DNA of 5,436 nt from Saprospiraceae bacterium (GTDB lineage Bacteria; Bacteroidota; Bacteroidia; Chitinophagales; Saprospiraceae). The stretch's first letter is position 1. Every line of letters starts with the position of its first letter. The position numbers were made by a program, and so were the translations under genes. A model generated the notes under the pieces. The model saw only the letters and a list, made by a program, of their open reading frames with translations, ran no database searches and was not told the DNA's origin. This document shows positions 1 to 5,436 of the stretch, one piece after another. The stretch spans positions 1 to 5,436 of the forward strand of contig JACMLK010000020.1 in the NCBI GenBank assembly GCA_014379665.1, written 5' to 3'.

Positions 1-29
1 AAAAATTAATATTTCATTTTATCCATGCT

Positions 30-1433
30 GTGGAGTTAATCAACATATCAAAATACTGGCTACTGATCAAAGAAGCCATCCGGGGTGACGAAAGAGATTA
101 TACAAAAGGAAGCATAAAGGCTGCCATATTCCTGTTGGCTATACCCATGATACTTGAGTTGAGCCTTGAGAGTGTGTTTGCAATTGTAGATATGTTTTTT
201 GTGGGAAAACTTGGTCAGAATGCAGTAGCGGTAGTGGCTTACACAGAATCTATGATCACCATCATTTATTCTTTTGCCATTGGATTGAGTACAGCTGCAA
301 CAGCTATAATCGCCAGAAGAGTTGGTGAACATGATTATAAAAATGCATCTGCTTCTGCCGCACAGGCTTTAATTATATCCGGAGTTTTTTCAGTAATACT
401 AAGCATCATAGGCATCTGGAATGCGTCATCCCTGTTGCAATTTATGGGAGCTTCCGAACAGGTAGTGAAGGAAGGAAAAGTATTTGCTCAGATTATGTTC
501 GGAAGTAATGCAGTGATTGTATATCTGTTTTTAATTAACGGCATCTTCCGTGGTGCCGGCAATGCAGCTCTGGCAATGAAAAGTCTGTTGATAGCAAGTA
601 TGTTGAATATTGTGCTTGACCCTTTATTTATCTACGGTATTGGCAGTTGGGATGGCTGGGGTCTTAACGGTGCTGCCATCGCTACCTGTATAGGTCGGGG
701 ATCCGGAGTTTGTTACCAAATATATCATTTATTTAAAGGTAGTGGTATTATTAAAATTAAAGCACCGGACTTCAAACCCAGATTTAATATGATTAAATCA
801 ATCCTACATCTTGCCTGGCCTGCTACCCTGCAATTTGTCATCGCTTCAGGAAGCTGGATTATCCTTACAAAATTAGTCGCCGATACCGGTGGAACGGCCG
901 CGTCTGCCGGATATCAGATCGCCATCAGAAATATCGTATTTTTTATATTGCCAGCCTGGGGATTAAGTAATGCTGCAGCCACTTTGGTGGGACAGAATCT
1001 TGGGGCAGGACAAGTACAACGAGCCGAAAAAAGTGTGCTTCTAGCCACAAAATACAATGCCATTTTCATGTTGATAGTGATGTCTGTATTCATTTTTCTT
1101 TCTGAACCAATCATCTCTTTTTATAGCAGTGATCCGGAGGTCATACGTCTGGGCGTTCAGGCTTTACAAATTATTGGTGCAGGATTTATTTTCTATGGAA
1201 TTGGCATGGTGATGATTCAATCTTTAAATGGGGCAGGAGACACCCGTACACCAACCTGGATCAATTTTGTTGGGTTCTGGCTATTCCAGATTCCTCTCGC
1301 ATATTTCCTGACTAAAAATACCGAAATAGGTATACAGGGAGCATTCTGGGCTGTGCCCATTGCAGAGACTTTAATAGCTGTGGTAGCATTTATAGTATTT
1401 AGACAGGGCAAATGGAAAAATATAAAGGTATAA
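30..1433 (+). CDS. MATE-family multidrug/cation efflux transporter
   Basis: This is an inner-membrane antiporter of the MATE family (NorM/MepA/DinF type), which expels organic cations or drugs in exchange for Na+ or H+. The 467 residues fit the family's usual 440-480 and are hydrophobic throughout, consistent with 12 membrane helices in two homologous halves (roughly residues 28-235 and 250-458). Visible family features are VDMFFVG in helix 1 (Asp54, at the position of the conserved helix-1 acidic residue of NorM-type pumps), RGAGNAALAMKS at 174-185 followed by NIVLDPLFIYG, the second-half counterpart SNAAATLVGQNLGAG at 313-327, and NGAGDTRTPTW at 400-410. The start used is a GTG without a clear ribosome binding site. 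The frame is open from there to the window edge, so the true start may lie further upstream. The next in-frame ATG (147) would cut into helix 1 and is unlikely. The substrate cannot be predicted. It converges on the fluoride channel gene. Confidence 0.93.
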   Translation: MELINISKYWLLIKEAIRGDERDYTKGSIKAAIFLLAIPMILELSLESVFAIVDMFFVGKLGQNAVAVVAYTESMITIIYSFAIGLSTAATAIIARRVGEHDYKNASASAAQALIISGVFSVILSIIGIWNASSLLQFMGASEQVVKEGKVFAQIMFGSNAVIVYLFLINGIFRGAGNAALAMKSLLIASMLNIVLDPLFIYGIGSWDGWGLNGAAIATCIGRGSGVCYQIYHLFKGSGIIKIKAPDFKPRFNMIKSILHLAWPATLQFVIASGSWIILTKLVADTGGTAASAGYQIAIRNIVFFILPAWGLSNAAATLVGQNLGAGQVQRAEKSVLLATKYNAIFMLIVMSVFIFLSEPIISFYSSDPEVIRLGVQALQIIGAGFIFYGIGMVMIQSLNGAGDTRTPTWINFVGFWLFQIPLAYFLTKNTEIGIQGAFWAVPIAETLIAVVAFIVFRQGKWKNIKV

Positions 1434-1436
1434 TGG

Positions 1437-1811
1437 TCAGGTTAATTGATTGGTTTTAATGCCAAGATAAATAGCAGCAAGACCCAAAATCAAACTGAGT
1501 AAGATATATCCCAGCCCAAACCATAGTTGTCCTTTTTGCAAATAGATATATATTTCATAACCGAAGGTGGAAAATGTGCTGAATCCACCACAAAATCCGG
1601 TAGCTACAAGTAATCTCAGGTCTTCATTTACAGGACCGTTAATTTGCTTTTGTATCAGAATTCCCAATATATAACAACTGAGAATATTGGCTAAAAAAGT
1701 ACCTAAAGGGAAAACCATATTTTCCTGATCGGTATTCCATTGTTTTGCCAGAAAATATCGGCACACACTTCCCAAACCACCCCCTAAAAAAACAATACAC
1801 CATGACATCAT
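1437..1811 (-). CDS. crcB: Fluoride ion channel CrcB/FluC
   Basis: This is a small membrane protein that forms a dual-topology homodimeric channel letting fluoride leave the cytoplasm. At 124 residues with four hydrophobic segments it has the normal family size. Hallmarks visible are GGGLGSVCRYF (10-20), PLGTFLANILSCYILG (35-50) with the pore asparagine at 42, and GFCGGFSTFSTFGYE (72-86). The last carries the two 'Phe box' phenylalanines (80 and 83) and the helix-break segment that binds the central structural Na+ in characterised homologues. The commoner TTFSTF reads STFSTF here, a mild change. Two consecutive ATG codons (1811 and 1808) could start it: an AGGA lies 2 bases before the first and 5 before the second, so the second may be the real one. 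The first ATG overlaps the stop of the upstream transferase gene by one base (TAATG), implying translational coupling. As a single copy it should work as a homodimer rather than a two-gene heterodimer. No fluoride riboswitch is visible. Confidence 0.95.
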   Translation of the reverse strand: MMSWCIVFLGGGLGSVCRYFLAKQWNTDQENMVFPLGTFLANILSCYILGILIQKQINGPVNEDLRLLVATGFCGGFSTFSTFGYEIYIYLQKGQLWFGLGYILLSLILGLAAIYLGIKTNQLT

Positions 1812-2863
1812 TATCCTGCTTTTAGTTTTCTTTTCTCAACCATGCTTGAAGCAAGAAAAGACATGATCAAGGCCAGACCCAGAATAATGGCCAAAAGTAT
1901 TAAATTACCTACACCCTGCAACATTACGGCCAGAATAATAAACAAAACATTCGTTAGAAAAAGCACCCCCGTAGCCTGCATATGACTCAGACCAAGATCA
2001 ATAAGAATATGATGAATGTGTTTTCTGTCAGGATTAAAAGGTGATTTACCTTCAACCAAACGAAGAACAAAAACTCTTAAAGTATCGAAAAGCGGCAGTA
2101 TTAAAACCGCAATGGCTATGGAAGGAGCAGAACTGAAAGTATAAGGAGAGTTTTCAATTTCGTTGTGAAGTTCTATAAATTTAATAGCCAGAATCGAGCA
2201 TACTGATCCCAGCAGCAGCGCCCCCGTATCACCCATAAATATTTTAGCAGGAGTTATATTATATTTTAGAAAAGCCACCAAAGCCCCGCAGAGGGCAAAA
2301 GCCACAATTGATATTTCCAGACTTCCCACCAAAAAAAACCAGATTCCCATGACAAAAGTAATCAACAAGCCTAAACTACCGGAAAGTCCGTTAATACCAT
2401 CTATCAAATTAAAGGCATTGATGATCACAATAATAGTAAATATGGAAAGAATAATACTTGCCATTTCAGGAAGTTCATATATTCCAAAAAACCCATACAG
2501 ACTGGTCAACCTGACATTTGCACGGAAAACAAGTATTCCAGCTGCAAAAAGTTCTCCCAAAAATTTTTTCGATGGGGAAATCGGATCTATATCGTCTTTT
2601 GCTCCAACTAAAAAAATAATTATAAATGCACACAGGATATATTGTAAATCTCCAAAATATTTGAATGGCGTCCAGAGAATAATGGAAAATACAGTTCCGG
2701 CAAAAATCCCTATACCTCCCAATGAAGGTGTGCTTATATTATGAGATCTTCTTTCATTTGGTTCATCCATGAGATTTTTCTTCACAGCAACATGAATAAT
2801 CGATGGTATGGCCAGATATGTCAGGGCAAATGAAGTTATAAAAGCCAAAATAATATCATACAT
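1811..2863 (-). CDS. WecA/MraY-family undecaprenyl-phosphate sugar-1-phosphate transferase
   Basis: This polytopic membrane enzyme is of glycosyltransferase family 4. These enzymes move a HexNAc-1-phosphate from a UDP-sugar to undecaprenyl phosphate, starting a lipid-linked glycan. Numbered from the chosen ATG (350 residues), it shows DEPNERRSH (33-41) and SLGG, the Mg2+-associated DD pair at 90-91 in GAKDDIDPISPSKK, NAFNLIDGINGL (149-160), PAKIFMGDTG (205-214), and a C-terminal cytoplasmic loop SPFNPDRKHIHH (274-285). The HIHH loop is the WecA/TagO-type signature and argues against peptidoglycan MraY. UDP-GlcNAc is the likeliest donor but is not provable here. The frame extends to a TTG at 2893, but the ATG at 2863 starts right at the first membrane helix, and a -7-like promoter element sits between the two, so 2863 is preferred. 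AGAGG abuts the ATG, too close to be a normal ribosome binding site. No other polysaccharide genes are nearby. Confidence 0.92.
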   Translation of the reverse strand: MYDIILAFITSFALTYLAIPSIIHVAVKKNLMDEPNERRSHNISTPSLGGIGIFAGTVFSIILWTPFKYFGDLQYILCAFIIIFLVGAKDDIDPISPSKKFLGELFAAGILVFRANVRLTSLYGFFGIYELPEMASIILSIFTIIVIINAFNLIDGINGLSGSLGLLITFVMGIWFFLVGSLEISIVAFALCGALVAFLKYNITPAKIFMGDTGALLLGSVCSILAIKFIELHNEIENSPYTFSSAPSIAIAVLILPLFDTLRVFVLRLVEGKSPFNPDRKHIHHILIDLGLSHMQATGVLFLTNVLFIILAVMLQGVGNLILLAIILGLALIMSFLASSMVEKRKLKAG

Positions 2864-2882
2864 CCTCTTCGATTTAATGACA

Positions 2883-2890
2883 CAAATATA
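2883..2890 (-). promoter_or_regulatory. Candidate Bacteroidota -7 promoter element
   Basis: The minus strand reads TATATTTG, a full match to the Bacteroidota -7 consensus TAnnTTTG, 19 bases before the ATG at 2863. Transcription from here would leave a leader of only about 10-15 bases. No TTG/TTTG -33 element is seen at the expected 19-21 base distance upstream, where the DNA is simply AT-rich. With such AT content a chance match is possible. If real, it would let the transferase and fluoride channel genes be transcribed independently of aroA. Confidence 0.4.
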
Positions 2891-2928
2891 CAATTCGCAT
2901 TGAATTTATATTATTTATCTTATATACT

Positions 2929-2945
2929 TATCATAAAAGATGATA
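2929..2945 (-). terminator. Weak inverted repeat just after aroA, possible terminator
   Basis: There is a perfect 6-base inverted repeat, TATCAT and ATGATA with a 5-base loop, beginning 2 bases past the aroA stop codon. The stem has only one G-C pair and no run of T follows on the minus strand, so it is a poor intrinsic terminator. It is listed because it is the only hairpin-like element in the 84-base gap (2864-2947) that separates aroA from the transferase gene. The rest of that gap is AT-rich with nothing further recognisable apart from the -7-like element. Confidence 0.2.
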
Positions 2946-2947
2946 TT

Positions 2948-4210
2948 CTAAAGTACGTCAAATCTAAGCACTTCCAGATCTTTCCAGAAACCAGGGTAAG
3001 ACTTAGACACTACCTGAGGATCATTAATCCGGATAGGAAAAAGTAAACCAAGCGTTGCAAAAGCCATCGCCATTCTGTGATCATTATATGTGTTAATTAT
3101 CGGAGGTAATGATTCATTCGCGCATGCTTTACCTTCCTGTTTATAATTTTCTTCCTCTGCATTATTTGAAATCATCTCCGGCGATTTATGTAGAGTCACA
3201 TTCAACTTCATTAATTCATTTTGTAGCGCAAGGATCCGGTCTGTCTCTTTGATACGCAAAGTCTGCAAACCGGAAAATAAACATTTGACCCCAAGACCCG
3301 CACAAATTACGGAAACACTTTGTGCTAAATCAGGTACTTTGATAAAGTCATATTCAACGGATTCAATAAATGATGCATTCTTTTTTTTAATAATCTGCAC
3401 CTTGTTATCAAAAAATAGAGACTCTATTCCAAAATTTTGGCAAATCTCCGATATGGCGGCATCGCCTTGCAAACTATGCTGATGCAATCCCAACAACTCA
3501 ATATTCGCCCGCTCACTTAATGCAGCGATGATATAATAATATGATGCAGCGGACCAGTCCGATTCGACATGATAGTCTTTGGAAATATATTCCTGATTTG
3601 GAACGATAAGTGTTTGTTCATGCCATCTGACAGAAACGCCAAAGTAATTCATCATACCGATGGTCATTTCAATGTATGGTCCGGATACAATCTCCCCTTC
3701 CAGGCATATTCTTAGGCCATCAGGTAGTGTCGGTGCGATCATCAATAACGCAGAAATGTATTGTGAACTGATATCAGCTGGTAATGTAATTTCGTTTCCC
3801 CAATGATCATTGGGTGAACTGATTTTTATTGGTGGATATCCTTCATTATCAACATATGTGATGTTAGCTCCCAGTTGATTCAGTGCATCGACAAGCACTT
3901 TCACTGGTCTTTGCTGCATTCTTTCAGAGCCGGTAAGTATTTGTGTTCCTTCTTTTGTAGCAAGATATGCTGTTAGAAACCTATACGTAGTGCCTGCATG
4001 ATGAGCATCAAATAAGTCAACACCATCATTTAACAAATGATTCAAAAATGCAGTATCGTCACTGTCAGAAAGATTAAATATATTGAATTTATCTTTACAC
4101 AAAGCCCTTATCAGCAAAGCTCTGTTGGATATACTTTTAGATCCGTTGAGTTTTATTTCACCACTAATTTCTCTGTGGATGCAGGAAACCAATACAGATT
4201 CAGGAGCCAT
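2948..4210 (-). CDS. aroA: 3-phosphoshikimate 1-carboxyvinyltransferase (EPSP synthase)
   Basis: This is a cytoplasmic shikimate-pathway enzyme that joins phosphoenolpyruvate to shikimate-3-phosphate on the way to chorismate and the aromatic amino acids. Numbered from the ATG (420 residues), active-site motifs are all present: LNGSKSISNRAL (21-32, catalytic Lys), AGTTYRFLTAY (72-82), RPVKVLVDAL (101-110), ISSQYISALL (147-156), SLQGD (246-250), VPDLAQS (292-298, base Asp), RIKETDR (319-325) and TYNDHRMAMAF (374-384). The stretch between NLSDSDD and AGT is about 20 residues, against about 40 or more in E. coli AroA, a compact form I recall from other Bacteroidota. The loop between KETDR and NDHR is about 12 residues longer than in E. 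coli and is hydrophilic. The frame reaches a TTG at 4219, but the ATG at 4210 gives the better N-terminus. No clear Shine-Dalgarno precedes it. The osmC stop lies 17 bases upstream, so co-transcription with osmC and phoH is likely. Confidence 0.95.
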   Translation of the reverse strand: MAPESVLVSCIHREISGEIKLNGSKSISNRALLIRALCKDKFNIFNLSDSDDTAFLNHLLNDGVDLFDAHHAGTTYRFLTAYLATKEGTQILTGSERMQQRPVKVLVDALNQLGANITYVDNEGYPPIKISSPNDHWGNEITLPADISSQYISALLMIAPTLPDGLRICLEGEIVSGPYIEMTIGMMNYFGVSVRWHEQTLIVPNQEYISKDYHVESDWSAASYYYIIAALSERANIELLGLHQHSLQGDAAISEICQNFGIESLFFDNKVQIIKKKNASFIESVEYDFIKVPDLAQSVSVICAGLGVKCLFSGLQTLRIKETDRILALQNELMKLNVTLHKSPEMISNNAEEENYKQEGKACANESLPPIINTYNDHRMAMAFATLGLLFPIRINDPQVVSKSYPGFWKDLEVLRFDVL

Positions 4211-4227
4211 ACTTATCAATATAAAAA

Positions 4228-4635
4228 TTAATTATCCCAGACAAAATCAAGAACCTGCTCAATATCAGGATGAAGACTATATGCTACGGGACAGGTTCTT
4301 CCGGCTGTTTCCAGTAATTTCTTTTCTATATCTGAATATGGATGAAGCGGCATGACAATTTTAACCTCTATTTTTGAAATTCTTCTGGGGTCTGCAGCCA
4401 TATGTTTGGTGATTTCAAGTGTTGCTCCGTCAATATTTATTTCATGGTTTCGGGCTGATATGCCCATTATGGTGATCATACAAGTTCCGAGTGAAGTAGC
4501 AGTCAGATCAGTTGGAGAGAAAGCCTCCCCTTTTCCGTTGTTGTCCACCGGTGCATCCGTGATTATAGTTTGTTCTGAGCGAATGTGGGTACATTCCGTT
4601 CGAAGATCACCGAGATAAGTTATTTTTGAGGTCAT
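4228..4635 (-). CDS. OsmC/Ohr-family protein, probable thiol peroxidase
   Basis: This is a small cytoplasmic protein of the OsmC/Ohr superfamily, whose characterised members reduce organic hydroperoxides with a pair of cysteines. The 135 residues are full length for the family. The two expected cysteines are in family context: Cys52 in [19 protein letters not shown] (40-58) at the start of the central helix, and Cys115 in [13 protein letters not shown] (112-124). An N-terminal beta-rich segment ends in an acidic/Gly-rich loop (27-37). An arginine for peroxidatic-Cys activation cannot be assigned with confidence, so the substrate (organic peroxide or another electrophile) is open. Subfamily assignment (Ohr, OsmC or YhfA-like) is not settled, hence no gene symbol. 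The start is well supported: AGGA lies 6 bases before the ATG, and that ATG overlaps the phoH stop (ATGA, 4 bases), implying translational coupling. Confidence 0.9.
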   Translation of the reverse strand: MTSKITYLGDLRTECTHIRSEQTIITDAPVDNNGKGEAFSPTDLTATSLGTCMITIMGISARNHEINIDGATLEITKHMAADPRRISKIEVKIVMPLHPYSDIEKKLLETAGRTCPVAYSLHPDIEQVLDFVWDN

Positions 4636-5436
4636 AACTTATCCTGATTTGATACATTAGTGGATTCTCTGGCTAAGTCCTTTGCTTCGCGCTCTTTAAG
4701 TCTTTCAGCTTGATCAAGTTCATCGGCCTGGTCATACGATTTGATAATTTCTTTGACAAGCCTGTGTCTTACCACATCTTCCGCAGTAAGATATAACTGA
4801 CCAATACCATCTATTGGAGCTAAAATATTCAATGCTTTACGCAGACCAGACTTCTGGTGTCCCGGTAAGTCGATCTGAGACAAGTCCCCGGTAATAATAG
4901 CCTTGGCTGATGGACCTATCCTGGTTAAGAACATCTTTAGTTGGGTTGTGGTACAATTTTGCGCTTCATCAAGAATGATAAAAGCATGGTCGAGGGTTCT
5001 TCCCCTCATAAAGGCCAATGGAGCTACCTCTATAATCCTGTTTGTAATCAGAAAGTTTAATTTTTCTACGGGCAACATATCATCCAATGCATCGTACAAT
5101 GGTCTCAGATAAGGATCAACCTTCTCTTTCATATCCCCCGGAAGAAATCCCAGATGTTCACCCGCTTCTACAGCAGGTCGGGTCAGAATTATTTTTTTTA
5201 CCAGTTTTGCCTTTAGAGCCCTTATAGCCAGGGCGACGGCAGTGTAAGTTTTACCCGTACCTGCAGGACCAACTGCAAAAACAATATCATTTGTCTCGCT
5301 GCATTCTACAAGCAATTTTTGATTTTTTGTTTTGGCTTTTATAGGTTGTCCATTTTTTCCATACACAATGACACCGCCTGCTGAATGTTGACTAATCTTA
5401 TTATCAGCCGCATGGTCGCTTATCAAAAGGTCCTCA
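4632..5436 (-). CDS. PhoH-family ATPase, 5' end beyond the window
   Basis: This is a cytoplasmic P-loop ATPase of the PhoH/YbeZ family, which has a helicase-like ATPase fold and is linked to RNA metabolism and ribosome maturation (YbeZ partners the RNase YbeY in other bacteria). Visible, counted from the TTG at 5426: [16 protein letters not shown] (21-36), Walker A GPAGTGKT (53-60), [18 protein letters not shown] (81-98), [14 protein letters not shown] (136-149), Walker [10 protein letters not shown] (149-157), a sensor-like [11 protein letters not shown] (178-188), and [12 protein letters not shown] (217-228). The frame continues open to the edge with no stop. Full-length homologues are about 310-330 residues with an N-terminal RNA-binding-like domain, so some 50 or more residues are missing here and the TTG is not the start. 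The C-terminal 35 residues or so are highly charged ([18 protein letters not shown]) and look like an exposed helical tail. The stop overlaps the osmC start by 4 bases. Confidence 0.93.
   Translation of the reverse strand, partial: EDLLISDHAADNKISQHSAGGVIVYGKNGQPIKAKTKNQKLLVECSETNDIVFAVGPAGTGKTYTAVALAIRALKAKLVKKIILTRPAVEAGEHLGFLPGDMKEKVDPYLRPLYDALDDMLPVEKLNFLITNRIIEVAPLAFMRGRTLDHAFIILDEAQNCTTTQLKMFLTRIGPSAKAIITGDLSQIDLPGHQKSGLRKALNILAPIDGIGQLYLTAEDVVRHRLVKEIIKSYDQADELDQAERLKEREAKDLARESTNVSNQDKL

Noticed and set aside
25..39. ATG CTG TGG AGT TAA, a four-codon mini-ORF overlapping the exporter GTG
   Set aside because: Such a short frame is expected by chance, and nothing else suggests a leader peptide.
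60..332. Minus-strand open frames inside the exporter gene (60-332, 914-1114, 1217-1411)
   Set aside because: They are opposite a clear MATE coding region, and their translations are Cys/Ser/His-rich or otherwise unlike any family.
1812..1900. Fluoride riboswitch ahead of fluC
   Set aside because: The upstream DNA is the coding 3' end of the transferase gene with a one-base overlap, leaving no room for an untranslated aptamer, and no such structure was recognised.
2349..2744. A 131-codon open frame on the + strand inside the transferase gene
   Set aside because: It lies wholly antisense to a well-supported gene with strong family motifs, and its translation is Lys/Ile/Pro-rich with no recognisable domain. 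It is a shadow frame.
4208..4219. TTG at 4219 as the aroA start
   Set aside because: An ATG three codons downstream (4210) is more likely, and homologues begin close to this point.
4083..4355. Open frames on the + strand over the aroA/osmC junction (4037-4231, 4083-4355, 4352-4618)
   Set aside because: They are antisense to aroA and osmC, show no domain, and overlap each other. The minus-strand genes have full motif sets.
1..5436. A mobile element, CRISPR array, tRNA/rRNA or novel defence system
   Set aside because: The window is densely packed with known families. No direct or inverted repeats of note, integrase or transposase, repeat-spacer pattern or tRNA-like cloverleaf was seen.

Overview
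The window holds six protein-coding genes and almost no non-coding DNA. It looks like a chromosomal stretch from a member of the Bacteroidota. The evidence is a compact EPSP synthase with the HHAGT / RFLTAY segment that I associate with that phylum, a good match to the Bacteroidota -7 promoter element (TAnnTTTG) ahead of one gene, few strong Shine-Dalgarno sequences, and AT-rich DNA. I cannot name a family or genus from sequence alone.

Layout: a MATE-family exporter lies on the + strand at 30-1433. Its reading frame stays open to the left edge of the window. Five genes on the - strand point toward it. Read in transcription order from the right edge they are: a PhoH-family ATPase (5' end cut off by the window edge), an OsmC-family protein, EPSP synthase (aroA), a WecA/MraY-type sugar-phosphate transferase, and a CrcB/FluC fluoride channel. 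The spacing suggests two transcription units. phoH and osmC overlap by 4 bases, and aroA follows after 17 bases. There is then an 84-base AT-rich gap, the only sizeable intergenic region, with a small inverted repeat just after aroA and a -7-like element just before the transferase gene. The transferase stop and the FluC start share one base. The exporter and FluC genes converge with only 3 bases between their stop codons.

Functionally this is a mix of housekeeping and stress genes: aromatic amino acid (shikimate) synthesis, initiation of a lipid-linked glycan, fluoride export, peroxide/thiol defence, an RNA-associated ATPase, and drug/cation export. They do not form one obvious pathway. I found no mobile element, CRISPR array, RNA gene, toxin-antitoxin pair or recognisable new system. 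The points most worth checking are the natural substitutions in the EPSP synthase active-site loop, the translational coupling of the transferase to the fluoride channel, the tight convergent junction and several start-codon choices.
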